A stretch of DNA of 64,000 bases from Achromobacter xylosoxidans. Its GTDB lineage: Bacteria; Pseudomonadota; Gammaproteobacteria; Burkholderiales; Burkholderiaceae_B. The translations under genes and the position numbers were made by a program. The notes under the pieces were generated by a model. It searched no databases. It worked only from the letters and a program-made list of their open reading frames with translations, and was not told where the DNA came from. Of the stretch, positions 34,923-43,465 are shown in pieces. The DNA lies in the NCBI RefSeq assembly GCF_014490035.1, contig NZ_CP061008.1, forward strand, positions 5,270,001 to 5,334,000, in the 5' to 3' direction. Positions within the stretch are counted from its first letter, which is position 1. Every line of letters begins with the position of its first letter.

Positions 34923-35603
34923 CTAGCTGTGCGCGTGCGCCGCCGGGCTGGCCGCGTTCTCGAACAGGATGTTGTTTTCCAGGTGGATGTGCGCCATCAG
35001 GTCTTCCTTGAAGGTACGCAATCCCAGGTACAGCGCCCGCCACGTGTTGCATGCGGCGCGCGGCAGCGTGATGTCGTGGGTCAGCGCCAGCAGCCGTTCC
35101 AGCGCCACGCCGTGGTCGTCGTGCTCGGCGCGCATGACCATGATGGGCATGCCGGCCATGGCGCCATGGCCGCGGGCCAGCATCGGGAACAGCACCTGTT
35201 CTTCCTTCTGCATATGGCTTTCCAGCTCCTGCTGCATCACGCGCAGGTGATCGGCCAGGCCGGTCGGGCAGTCAGGGCTGTCGGCGTGCACCTGCTCCAC
35301 CTTCAGCGCCAGCCGGATCAGCTCGGGCAATTGCTGGCGGTGCACCTCGTGGTAGCGCGCCAGGATATGGTCGACCAGTTCGGCCGGCGAGGCCAGCCCC
35401 CAATCCGTTTCGTGGGACGGGCTGCGCGCCAGCTCCATCAGGCGCGCCTCGATCTGCGCCGCGTCCAACGAACGCTCGGCCGCCGCCTCGGCCAGGCTCT
35501 TCTTGCCGCCACAGCAGAAGTCCAGCTGGTACTCATGAAACACCTGCGTGGCGCCGGGGATGCTGCGGGCCAATTGGCCCAGGGATTGCTCAACCATGCT
35601 CAT
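34923..35603 (-). CDS. ytfE: Di-iron iron-sulfur-cluster repair protein (RIC)
   Basis: A 226-residue RIC/YtfE/DnrN protein. An N-terminal ScdA-type domain with DFCCGG (residues 29-33) is followed by a hemerythrin-like four-helix domain. All the iron ligands known from E. coli YtfE are present with a one-residue offset: His-85, His-130, Glu-134, His-161, His-205 and Glu-209. It repairs iron-sulfur clusters damaged by nitric oxide or peroxide in the cytoplasm. It is divergent from norR, with a sigma-54 promoter and three NorR sites in between. Confidence 0.95.
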   Translation of the reverse strand: MSMVEQSLGQLARSIPGATQVFHEYQLDFCCGGKKSLAEAAAERSLDAAQIEARLMELARSPSHETDWGLASPAELVDHILARYHEVHRQQLPELIRLALKVEQVHADSPDCPTGLADHLRVMQQELESHMQKEEQVLFPMLARGHGAMAGMPIMVMRAEHDDHGVALERLLALTHDITLPRAACNTWRALYLGLRTFKEDLMAHIHLENNILFENAASPAAHAHS

Positions 35604-35641
35604 CGCGTCTCTCCATAGTTCGTGACGGGTACTGGAAGCAA

Positions 35642-35657
35642 TGCGAAATCCGTGCCA
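35642..35657 (-). promoter_or_regulatory. Sigma-54 promoter of ytfE
   Basis: On the minus strand the sequence TGGCACGGATTTCGCA fits the -24/-12 consensus TGGCACG-N4-TTGCA with one mismatch and exact spacing. It lies about 40 bases before the ytfE start, and the enhancer-type NorR sites are 39-111 bases further upstream. Confidence 0.8.
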
Positions 35658-35665
35658 GGAAAAAC

Positions 35666-35679
35666 TTGCTATTTATCAA
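35666..35679. promoter_or_regulatory. FNR/Dnr-like box
   Basis: TTGCTATTTATCAA differs from the FNR-type consensus TTGAT-N4-ATCAA at one position. It lies between the sigma-54 promoter and the NorR sites, so oxygen or nitrogen-oxide control by an FNR-family protein is possible. Confidence 0.45.
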
Positions 35680-35695
35680 TGAATTGCAAATTAAA

Positions 35696-35753
35696 GGGTG
35701 AATATCACCCTGGCAGGTCGAGGTTTTATCCACCCCGAACGGTAAAATTCACC
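35696..35753. promoter_or_regulatory. Three NorR binding sites (GT-N7-AC)
   Basis: GT-N7-AC occurs three times: 35698-35708 (inside the perfect-arm dyad GGGTGAATATCACCC), 35723-35733 and 35742-35752, with starts 25 and 19 bases apart. Three such sites upstream of a sigma-54 promoter are the known arrangement of the E. coli norR-norVW region. The third site touches the norR start, which would allow autorepression. Confidence 0.8.
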
Positions 35754-35755
35754 CC

Positions 35756-37279
35756 ATGCAAAACCTCCTGCTCGCCGATCTGGTCGCCGACCTGCCCCCC
35801 GCCGTCCGCCTGCAGCGGCTGGTGTCCAGCCTGCGCACGCACTTCCGCTGCGGCGCGGTGGCGCTGCTGCAACTGGAGGAAGACCATCTACGCCCCATCG
35901 CGGTGGATGGCCTGACGCAAGACGCCCTGGGCCGCCGTTTCGCCGTGCAACAGCATCCGCGGTTGGCGGCCATCCTGGCGCGGCGCGGCGTCACCTGTTT
36001 CCACCACGACAGCACCCTGCCCGATCCCTATGACGGCCTGATCAACGGCATGGCTGGGGAACCGCTGCCGGTGCACGACTGCATGGGCACCAGCCTGCAC
36101 ATCGAGGGCCGCCCCTGGGGCGTGTTGACCCTGGACGCCCTGGAAGTCGGCACCTTCGACGCCGAGGCCCAGTCCGACCTGCGCGACTACATCGTGCTGC
36201 TGGAAGCCGCTTTGCGCACCACGCGCCTGGAAGCCGAAATCCGCGCGCTGCGCGTGGCGCGCGGCGCCGAACCGGCCGACAGCGCCGTCGCCGACAACAG
36301 CGAGATCCTGGGGCAAAGCGCAGCCATCGGCCGCCTGCTGCACGAAATCCAGGTGGTGGCGGATTCCGAGCTGCCCATCCTGCTGCTGGGCGAAACCGGC
36401 GTGGGCAAGGAACTGTTCGCGCATCGCGTGCATCGCCTCTCGCGCCGCCGCGACAAGCCACTGGTGCATGTGAACTGCGCCGCGCTGCCCGAATCGCTGG
36501 CCGAAAGCGAATTGTTCGGCCACGCCAAGGGCGCCTTCTCGGGCGCCGTGGCCGACCGGCCCGGCCGCTTCGAAGCCGCCAATGGCGGCACGCTGTTCCT
36601 GGACGAAGTGGGCGAACTGCCGCTGCTGGTGCAGGCCAAGCTGCTGCGCACCTTGCAGAACGGCGAAATCCAGCGCCTGGGCGACGACCGGCCGCGCCGC
36701 GTCGACGTGCGCATCCTGGCCGCCACCAACCGCAGCCTGCGCGACCTGGTGCGGGTCGGTGATTTCCGCGCCGACCTCTATCACCGGCTATCGGTCTATC
36801 CCATCCCCATTCCGCCGCTGCGCGACCGCGGCAACGACGTGCTGCTGCTGGCGGGCCGCTACCTGGAACTGAACCGCGCGCGCCTGGGTTTGCGCAGCCT
36901 GCGGCTGTCGCCGGAGGCCGAGGACATGCTGCGCCGCTACCGCTGGCCCGGCAACGTGCGCGAACTGGAGCACGTCATCAGCCGCGCCGCCATCAAGGCC
37001 GTCAGCCACGGCGCCACGCGCAACGAGATCGTGACGCTGGGCGCCAAGCTGCTGGACCTGTCCGACGGCGACATGCCGCTGGCCGCGCCTCAGGAGGACG
37101 CCGACGCGCCCGCCGGTCCTGACCAGACGCTGCGCGAGGCCGTGGACGCCTGCCAGCGCCAGGCCATCCGCCGGGCGCTGGAAACGCACCAGGGCAACTG
37201 GGCCCATGCCGCGCGCGCACTGGGCGTGGACTCCAGCAATCTGCACAAGCTGGCGCGGCGCATCGGGCTGAAGGGCTGA
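35756..37279 (+). CDS. norR: Nitric-oxide-responsive sigma-54 activator NorR
   Basis: A 507-residue enhancer-binding protein. An N-terminal GAF domain (residues 1-165) senses NO through a mononuclear iron; Asp-90, Asp-93 and Cys-109 lie where ligands are expected. The AAA+ domain follows with Walker A GETGVGKE (212-219), sigma-54 loop GAFSGA (259-264) and Walker B TLFLDE (279-284), and a Fis-type helix-turn-helix closes the protein (residues 465-505). The loop is GAFSGA rather than the canonical GAFTGA. It is divergent from ytfE, which is its evident target. Confidence 0.95.
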   Translation: MQNLLLADLVADLPPAVRLQRLVSSLRTHFRCGAVALLQLEEDHLRPIAVDGLTQDALGRRFAVQQHPRLAAILARRGVTCFHHDSTLPDPYDGLINGMAGEPLPVHDCMGTSLHIEGRPWGVLTLDALEVGTFDAEAQSDLRDYIVLLEAALRTTRLEAEIRALRVARGAEPADSAVADNSEILGQSAAIGRLLHEIQVVADSELPILLLGETGVGKELFAHRVHRLSRRRDKPLVHVNCAALPESLAESELFGHAKGAFSGAVADRPGRFEAANGGTLFLDEVGELPLLVQAKLLRTLQNGEIQRLGDDRPRRVDVRILAATNRSLRDLVRVGDFRADLYHRLSVYPIPIPPLRDRGNDVLLLAGRYLELNRARLGLRSLRLSPEAEDMLRRYRWPGNVRELEHVISRAAIKAVSHGATRNEIVTLGAKLLDLSDGDMPLAAPQEDADAPAGPDQTLREAVDACQRQAIRRALETHQGNWAHAARALGVDSSNLHKLARRIGLKG

Positions 37280-37327
37280 CTCCGCGCCGGCCGTCCCGGC
37301 AAACGCCAAGCCCCAACCGCCATACCA

Positions 37328-38683
37328 TCAGGGCCGCGCCATCGCCCCGAGCACGATATCCGCCACCAGCTTGCCGGCCTCCCATTGCGGCATGTGGCCG
37401 GCATCCGGCAGCAGATGCAGCGCGGTCCTGGCTGGCGCATTCAGCGCGTGGCGCCAGGGGATGACGGCGTCGCGCCGCCCGTGGATCAACGTGCAGCGGC
37501 ACTGCAGGCTGGCCAGGTCCGCTGCGATGCTCAGTTGCTGCACGCCGTTCCAGCCCACCTCCCGGCATAGTTCGATCAGGGGCTCGCGCCGCGCCTGCGT
37601 GCTCTGGCGCAAGGCGTCGATGAAATTTCCCGACGGCGTCATGCCGGAGACGGTGAGCTTCTGCAGCTCGCGCTGCGCCGCCTCGTTGGTGCCGGCATGC
37701 GTCATGCCCGTCAGAAAGCTCTGGTCGATTTCAGTGCCCAGCCCGACCGGCGCGATCAGGACCAGGCTATCCACGGCCATGCCGGGGCGGGATGCCGCCC
37801 GGGCCGCCACCGCCGCGCCAAAAGAATGGCCGATCAGGTTCACGGGCCCGATGCACTGGGACGCCACCGTGTCGGCCACCGCATCGACGATATGTTCGAA
37901 GCGCGTGGCCTGCGAACGCGTGGCACCATGGCAAGGCAGGTCCATCGCCAGCACGCGCAGTCCGGCGCGGCTGAGCGCATGCGCCAGGCTGGCCCAGGCG
38001 TCGCGGTCGCCGAACATGCCGTGGATCAACACCGCCGTCTGGCTGCCCGGGCGCCCCCCTTCCCACACCGTGAACCGGACTTCGCCGTGGCGGGTGTACG
38101 CCCAGGCCTCGCGCTTTTCTCCTGGCGCGCCGCGGGCCTGCATGCTGCCCTGTCCGCTGGCGCTTGCCTGACCGACATCCGCCACGGTCACGCGGCCGTT
38201 GGGCCCGGTCCCCGCCACTGCGTCCAGTGCGATGCCGCGCTCGGCCGCGACGCGGCGGGCGGCGGGGGTGGCGAACTTGCGGTCTACCGAAGGCTGCGCG
38301 ACAGGATGCGCCAACGACGGCGAGGCCGCCGGCGTCCGCGCGGCAGCGGCCGCCGCGGCAACGGCCGCCGCAGCATCCGCAGGCTTTGCTGCCGCGGATT
38401 GCGCCGCCGCGCCGCCCGCGCTCGCCGCCACAGCCTCGCCTTCCATCTGTACCCGCGCGATCACTGTATCCGCGTTGACGAGGCCGTCCACCGCGACCAG
38501 ATGTTCCACCATGACCCCGTCGTCGTGCGCGGGCACCTCGATGATGGATTTGTCGGTCTCGATTTCGACCAGCACGTCGCCCGTCTTGAAGGCCTGCCCA
38601 GGCGCCACGATCCAGGCGACCAGGCGGGCAGCGTCCAGGGCCTCGCCTGTCGGCGGGACGACCATATCCAGCGTTCTCGTCAT
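37328..38683 (-). CDS. AcoC-like protein: lipoyl domain, peripheral-subunit-binding domain, alpha/beta-hydrolase
   Basis: A 451-residue fusion. Residues 1-82 are a lipoyl domain with the lipoylation lysine Lys-45 in EIETDKSIIEV; an alanine-rich linker follows; residues 137-172 resemble the peripheral-subunit-binding domain (FATPAARRVAAERG); and residues 200-451 are an alpha/beta-hydrolase with GHSFGA (Ser-287) and a C-terminal AGHMPQW histidine. Acetoin-dehydrogenase E2 proteins (AcoC) have a lipoyl domain plus hydrolase fold instead of the usual acyltransferase domain. With the fused E1 at 39218 it should form a 2-oxoacid- or acyloin-dehydrogenase complex; no E3 gene is seen. The ATG at 38683 replaces a 12-residue longer reading. 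Confidence 0.85.
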   Translation of the reverse strand: MTRTLDMVVPPTGEALDAARLVAWIVAPGQAFKTGDVLVEIETDKSIIEVPAHDDGVMVEHLVAVDGLVNADTVIARVQMEGEAVAASAGGAAAQSAAAKPADAAAAVAAAAAAARTPAASPSLAHPVAQPSVDRKFATPAARRVAAERGIALDAVAGTGPNGRVTVADVGQASASGQGSMQARGAPGEKREAWAYTRHGEVRFTVWEGGRPGSQTAVLIHGMFGDRDAWASLAHALSRAGLRVLAMDLPCHGATRSQATRFEHIVDAVADTVASQCIGPVNLIGHSFGAAVAARAASRPGMAVDSLVLIAPVGLGTEIDQSFLTGMTHAGTNEAAQRELQKLTVSGMTPSGNFIDALRQSTQARREPLIELCREVGWNGVQQLSIAADLASLQCRCTLIHGRRDAVIPWRHALNAPARTALHLLPDAGHMPQWEAGKLVADIVLGAMARP

Positions 38684-38741
38684 GCTTGTTCCTTCGAAGA
38701 TCGATGCGCGCCCCGGCAAGCGGAGTTGCGCCAGCGCAGCG

Positions 38742-39194
38742 TCAGGCCGCCGGATTCATGAACTGGATGAACTCCGTGATGGCGCCTTCCGGCTCCATCA
38801 GATAGAACACCTTGGTGCGCCCTTGCCGCATGACACGCGGCGAGGACACGCTTTCATAGCCGGCGCGCGTGGCCTGCTCGTATACGGCATCCACGTCCTC
38901 CACTTCGAAGGCCACGTGGCTGTAGCCGAAATCGCATTGGCGGCGGGGCTGCCTGTCGCCTTCCGGCGTGTAGTACTTGAACAGTTCCACCCGGTGTCCG
39001 CCATGGCGCAGCATGGCCCAGCGTATGGTCGCACCCGGCAGGCCGACCACTTCGCCCAGCGCGGGTTCGCTGCGGTGGTCCATCTCGCCCTCCAGCTCGA
39101 AGCCGAGAAAGCCGGTATAGAAGTTGCGCGCGCGTTCGAAATCATTGACGCAGACGGCCGTGTGATGCGTGGCTAGCAGTTTGTCCTTGAGCAT
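38742..39194 (-). CDS. VOC-superfamily protein (glyoxalase-like)
   Basis: A 150-residue single-domain protein. The modules THHTAVCVNDFERARNFYTGFLGFELEG and YSHVAFEVEDVDAVYEQA mark the two halves of the vicinal-oxygen-chelate fold; His-11, a mid-chain Glu in HRVELFKYY, His in GYSHVAF and Glu in AITEFIQF are positioned as metal ligands. It lies between the E1 and AcoC-like genes in one operon, suggesting an isomerase, lyase or epimerase step on the pathway intermediate. The start at 39194 was set by the family N-terminus. Confidence 0.8.
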   Translation of the reverse strand: MLKDKLLATHHTAVCVNDFERARNFYTGFLGFELEGEMDHRSEPALGEVVGLPGATIRWAMLRHGGHRVELFKYYTPEGDRQPRRQCDFGYSHVAFEVEDVDAVYEQATRAGYESVSSPRVMRQGRTKVFYLMEPEGAITEFIQFMNPAA

Positions 39195-39217
39195 TTTTCT
39201 CTCCAATGGCGTCCGGT

Positions 39218-41446
39218 TCAGCGGGCGCCGCCGCGGCGGCTGTCCATGGATTTCAGGGCCATCTCCACGGCCTGCGCGTCCGCCAATGCGGCGCGCTCCA
39301 GCACCTTGGAGACCACGGGCGAGGAATTGGCGCCCGTAACGTGCACGATCTCGTGGTCCAACCAGTCGAACAGCCTTGACTGCGCCTCGCTCGCCACCCG
39401 CGAGCCGATCGAGGTGCCGCGGGTAGTCTGCTCCACGATCATCAGCGCCTGCGTGCGCTTGACGCCGGCCGCGATGGTGTCCCAATCGATGCCCAGCGGA
39501 TCCAGCGTGCGCAGGTCTATCACCTGGGCGTCGATGCCCGTACGTTCCGCCGCCTGGCAGCAGACCTCGACCATGACGCCGTAGGTCAGGATGGTGCAGC
39601 GTGCGCCCTCGCGCGCGACCCGGGCCCGGCCGATCGGCACGATGTAGTCCCAGTCCTCGGCGGGCACCTTGCCTACCGTCTTGAACAGGTCGTTGTATTC
39701 CACCATCAGGACCGGATCGTCGCAGCGCAGCGCGGCGTTGAGCAGGCCGATATAGTCATAGGGACGCGATGGCGCCAGGATCCGCCACCCTGGATACTGG
39801 GCAAACAGGCCGCTGGCGTCCATGGAATGCTGCGAGCCATAGCCGGTGCCCGCCGTGACCCGGCTGCGCACCAGCACCGGCACCGCGAACTTGCCGCCGA
39901 ACATGTGGCGCACCTTGGCGATCTGGTTGAACAGCTGGTCCGCGGCCACCAGCGCGAAGTCGGGATACATGATCTCCACCACGGGCCGCATGCCGTTCAA
40001 CGCCGCGCCCAAGGCCAGGCCAGTGAAACCGTTCTCGCAGATGGGCGTGCCGATGAGGCGTTCCGGAAAGTGATCGCCTATGTCCTTGGTAGCGCCGGCC
40101 GTGCCGCCTTTCAGGCGATGCACATCCTCGCCCAGGATGAAGATGCCGTCGTCGCGCTGCATGTTCAGCAGCATGGCGCGCGAAATCACGTCCTGGAACT
40201 TGGCGTCCGCCAGGCTCGCTGGCGTCTGCTCCTCCAGCTCGATGGCGCGTTGGCCCGCGAGTTCGCCCAGGTTGCCGCGGATACCGCTGTCCACGCTGGC
40301 CGGGTCCGGCCACAGTTCCGGCCGGATGCGTTGCGCCGCCTCGTCGCCGTAATGCTCCAGCAGCCGCCCCAGCGCGCCGTCTATCAATTCGTCCGCGCGG
40401 CGCTCCAGGCGGGCGATGCCGGCATCGTCGATCAGGCCCAGCGATTTCAGCTGCGCGGGAAACATCGACATGGGATCGCGCGCGCCCCAAGCCTCTTCCT
40501 CGTCCTTGTCGCGGTAGCGGAACGCGCTGCCCTTGAGCGCGCCCGACTGGTGCAGGTAGCGGTAGGTCTGCGCTTCCAGCAGCACCGGCCCGCCGTCGCG
40601 GCGGATGATGGCCCGAGCTTCCTGCATGGCCAGGCGCGCAGCCACCACGTCCATGCCGTCGAACTCGATCGCCGGCACGCCCAGGGACAGGCCGCGCGCC
40701 GACAAGCGGGTTTCGCGCGTCTGTTCCGACACGTGGGTGGACACGGCGTACAGGTTGTTTTCCACGAAGAAAATGGTGGGAGCGTTGTAGAGCGCCGCAA
40801 GGTTCATGGCCTCGTAAGCCGCCCCGCTCTGCATGGCGCCGTCGCCGAAGAAGGCCACCGACACATGATCGCGCCCGCGCAGCTTGTCGGCAAAGGCGTA
40901 ACCCACCGCATGCGACGGATTGCCGCCCACGATGGCGTTGGATCCATAGATGCCGGCCTCGGGATAGCGCAGATGCATGGAACCGCCGCGGCCGCCGCAA
41001 TAACCCGGCGTCAGGCCCAGGATCTCGGCATAAGTCCGGTAGACCACCTCGCGGTGCGAATCCAGCGTTTCCGAGTCCAACGGCGAATAGTCCGCCGGTG
41101 TGGCGTGGTTCAGCGCCTTGGCAAGAAACTGGTGGTGCATGCGGTGGGTGCCGTTGATCTTGTCGGCCGACTCCAGCACCGACATGGCGCCCACGGCGGC
41201 GCCGTCCTGGCCGATGCTGGAATGCGCCGGACCATGCAGGATGCCGGCCACGCTCAGCTTCAGCAGCTTCTCTTCGAAGCGCCGGATCAGTATCAACTGC
41301 TCCAGCATGCGGACCATCTCGCGCGGCGCGATGGCCCCCGCATCCGCGGCGGTGGCGGTAAGCCGCCACCATGGCGTGTCGGTGTGCAGGGCGGCAAGCC
41401 GCGAGGGTTTCGCGGCAGGCGCCGCGCCTTCATTGATGTGCTTCAT
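39218..41446 (-). CDS. Fused E1 alpha-beta thiamine-diphosphate-dependent dehydrogenase
   Basis: A 742-residue protein that joins an alpha subunit (about residues 40-370) to a beta subunit (about 405-735) of the 2-oxoacid/acetoin dehydrogenase E1 family. The thiamine-diphosphate motif starts GDGAMQSGAAYEAMN at 201 and ends VENN at 231. The alpha half opens with the E1 alpha motif LILIRRFEEKLL; the beta half carries GEDVHRLKGG, ENGFTGLALGAA and the transketolase-type MYPDFALVAADQLFNQIAK. In most complexes alpha and beta are separate genes. The partner E2 is the AcoC-like protein downstream. Whether the substrate is a 2-oxo acid or an acyloin cannot be decided from sequence. Confidence 0.9.
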   Translation of the reverse strand: MKHINEGAAPAAKPSRLAALHTDTPWWRLTATAADAGAIAPREMVRMLEQLILIRRFEEKLLKLSVAGILHGPAHSSIGQDGAAVGAMSVLESADKINGTHRMHHQFLAKALNHATPADYSPLDSETLDSHREVVYRTYAEILGLTPGYCGGRGGSMHLRYPEAGIYGSNAIVGGNPSHAVGYAFADKLRGRDHVSVAFFGDGAMQSGAAYEAMNLAALYNAPTIFFVENNLYAVSTHVSEQTRETRLSARGLSLGVPAIEFDGMDVVAARLAMQEARAIIRRDGGPVLLEAQTYRYLHQSGALKGSAFRYRDKDEEEAWGARDPMSMFPAQLKSLGLIDDAGIARLERRADELIDGALGRLLEHYGDEAAQRIRPELWPDPASVDSGIRGNLGELAGQRAIELEEQTPASLADAKFQDVISRAMLLNMQRDDGIFILGEDVHRLKGGTAGATKDIGDHFPERLIGTPICENGFTGLALGAALNGMRPVVEIMYPDFALVAADQLFNQIAKVRHMFGGKFAVPVLVRSRVTAGTGYGSQHSMDASGLFAQYPGWRILAPSRPYDYIGLLNAALRCDDPVLMVEYNDLFKTVGKVPAEDWDYIVPIGRARVAREGARCTILTYGVMVEVCCQAAERTGIDAQVIDLRTLDPLGIDWDTIAAGVKRTQALMIVEQTTRGTSIGSRVASEAQSRLFDWLDHEIVHVTGANSSPVVSKVLERAALADAQAVEMALKSMDSRRGGAR

Positions 41447-41458
41447 CTACGCTTCCCT

Positions 41459-42277
41459 TCAGTGAGCCGCGGCCAGGGCGGCATCCAGCGGTTCGGTTTC
41501 CTGCGCGCGCAGCAACTTCCAGATGTGCGTGCGCAGGTGCACGAATGCCTCCATGTCCATCACGTCCTCGATCCGCTCCATGCTGTCCCAGTCCTCGCGC
41601 TTGCGCACGTCGGCCACGTTGATGATTTCCTTGATCTGTCCCGGGCGGCCGGTCAGCACCACCACGCGGTCGGACAGATACACCGCTTCTTCCACGCTGT
41701 GGGTAATGAACAGCACGGTGCGCGGATTGAGGCGGGACAGCTTGACCAGTTCTTCCTGCATCACCACGCGGGTCTGGGCGTCCAGCGCACCGAAGGGCTC
41801 GTCCATCAGCAGCACGTCGGGATCCAGCGCGTAGCTGCGGGCGATGGCCACGCGCTGCTGCATCCCGCCGGACAGCTGGTGCGGATAGGCCTGCTCGTAG
41901 CCCGCCAGGCCCATCAGTTCGATGTAGCGCGCCACGGTCCGCGCCCGCGCCTCGCGCGAGGCGCCCTTGCACTTCAAGCCGAAGCCAATGTTCTCGGTCA
42001 CGGTCTTCCAGGGAAACAGTGCAAACTGCTGGAACACGACGGCGCGGTCCGGTCCCGGTTCCTCGACTTCCTTGCCACCCACCCGCACGCTGCCGGCCGA
42101 GGGAAACTCCAGGCCGGCCGCCATGCGCATCAGCGTGGTCTTGCCGCAGCCGGACGGCCCGACGATCGAAACGAACTCCCTCTCGCCCACCTCGAAACTC
42201 ACGTCATCCAGGGCCAGGAAGCTTTCCCCACCCCGGCTGAACGTGCGCTGCACCCGTTCGAAAGTAATCTGACTCAT
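41459..42277 (-). CDS. ABC-transporter ATPase, nitrate/taurine/sulfonate type (SsuB/TauB-like)
   Basis: A 272-residue ATPase with Walker A GPSGCGKTTL (40-49), signature LSGGMQQR, Walker B VLLMDEP and the switch histidine in LFITHSVEEA. The C-terminal tail of about 50 residues is typical of the SsuB/TauB/NrtD family. It is the only ATPase gene in the 37-54 kb locus, which encodes two binding proteins and four permeases, so it is probably shared. It follows the binding-protein gene by 36 bases and precedes the E1 gene by 12. Confidence 0.93.
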   Translation of the reverse strand: MSQITFERVQRTFSRGGESFLALDDVSFEVGEREFVSIVGPSGCGKTTLMRMAAGLEFPSAGSVRVGGKEVEEPGPDRAVVFQQFALFPWKTVTENIGFGLKCKGASREARARTVARYIELMGLAGYEQAYPHQLSGGMQQRVAIARSYALDPDVLLMDEPFGALDAQTRVVMQEELVKLSRLNPRTVLFITHSVEEAVYLSDRVVVLTGRPGQIKEIINVADVRKREDWDSMERIEDVMDMEAFVHLRTHIWKLLRAQETEPLDAALAAAH

Positions 42278-42313
42278 GCTTGCGTTCCTTTGTTGAGAAC
42301 CGCGGCCGCCGGC

Positions 42314-43396
42314 TTACCTGGCGACATCGGCGACGAAGGCCCTGAGCTTGGGATCGTCCTGGATCATCTGCAGATACTTGCCCGTGACCATGGTCTTGGG
42401 ATCGGGGATCTTCTTGACCACGCCCACGGACACCATGAATTCCCCCACGCTGTTCCACCAGCCCACGATCTCCGAGGAGCCGCCCGGGCCCGGCGCAAAC
42501 AACTTGGTCTGCTCCGCCAGGTCGAAAGCCGGACGGTCGCGCAATTCCTGCGCCAGGTACTTGTCGGGGAACTTCACGCCCACGCTGCCGAAGAAGGCCT
42601 TCAGATACGCCTGGGCCTCCTCGGGATGCGCGCGCTGCCAGGCCACCGCGCGCAGGTAGACCGCCAGGAAGCGGGCGACCTTGTCGGGATGTTTCTTGGC
42701 GAAGTCCGGCGTCGTGAACAGGTAGCTGTGGATAGGCATCTTCAGCTCGGCGCCGGTGCAGATCACCTTTGCGCCTATGGCCTCTTCCAGGATGTAGGTA
42801 TTGGGAGCCCACACCGAGGAAATGTCGTACTTGCCGCTCATTACCGCGGCATTGATGTCGGGCGGCGACAGGTTCACGAAACGGTAGTCGTCGGGCTTGA
42901 GGCCGAACTTCTGCGACAGGCATTCCGTGGCGCCCCATTGGCCCGTGGAGTTGCTGGTGACGGGAATGGTCTTGCCCTTGAGCAGCGCCGGGTTCTTGAG
43001 ATACTCGTCCGCCCGGTCCTTGGTGGCCATCAGCGTAATGATGGCGGCCTCGCCGTCGGCGATGCCTATGGTCTGCAAGCCATACTTCGACGCGCCCAGC
43101 AGCGACGGAATATTGCCCGCCCCGCCCACGTCCCATGATCCGGACGCGCCCGCCGCGATTTCGACCGCGCCGGAAGCGAAGGTCGAGATCTCAGGCTTCA
43201 GGCCCACCTCCTTCCACCACCCCTTCTCGCTGGCGATGTACCACTCCAGCGCCCACCGCTGCGGCTGCTGACCGATGCGGATGGTGAACAGTTCCTCGCC
43301 CGCCGGCGCGGCCTGGGCCGCCGCCTGTCCGGGTCCCCCCAGCCAGCACCCGATCACGAGCGCTGCCAAGGCCTTGAGGCCTTTGTAGTGTTTCAT
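42314..43396 (-). CDS. ABC-transporter periplasmic binding protein, taurine/sulfonate/nitrate type
   Basis: A 360-residue periplasmic protein with signal peptide (cleavage around AAAQA) and the NMT1/OpuAC-like fold: RIGQQPQRWALEWYIASEKGWWKEVGLKPEIS at the start, the domain-swap segment GKTIPVTSNSTGQWGATECLSQKFG and the WAPNTYILEE loop. It is homologous to the binding protein at 48303 but clearly divergent from it. A GGAGAGAG ribosome site supports the ATG at 43396. The ligand is inferred to be a small anion such as a sulfonate; the family also binds other acids. Confidence 0.9.
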   Translation of the reverse strand: MKHYKGLKALAALVIGCWLGGPGQAAAQAAPAGEELFTIRIGQQPQRWALEWYIASEKGWWKEVGLKPEISTFASGAVEIAAGASGSWDVGGAGNIPSLLGASKYGLQTIGIADGEAAIITLMATKDRADEYLKNPALLKGKTIPVTSNSTGQWGATECLSQKFGLKPDDYRFVNLSPPDINAAVMSGKYDISSVWAPNTYILEEAIGAKVICTGAELKMPIHSYLFTTPDFAKKHPDKVARFLAVYLRAVAWQRAHPEEAQAYLKAFFGSVGVKFPDKYLAQELRDRPAFDLAEQTKLFAPGPGGSSEIVGWWNSVGEFMVSVGVVKKIPDPKTMVTGKYLQMIQDDPKLRAFVADVAR

Positions 43397-43465
43397 CTGT
43401 CTCTCTCCAGTATGAAATGACGCTGCCTGCACTGCCTGCCTGTACTCCCTCCTTTGTTCCCGGGG

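Noticed and set aside
39827..43138. An 1103-codon plus-strand frame opposite the E1, ATPase and binding-protein genes
   Set aside because: It spans three well-supported minus-strand genes and has shadow-like composition without motifs.
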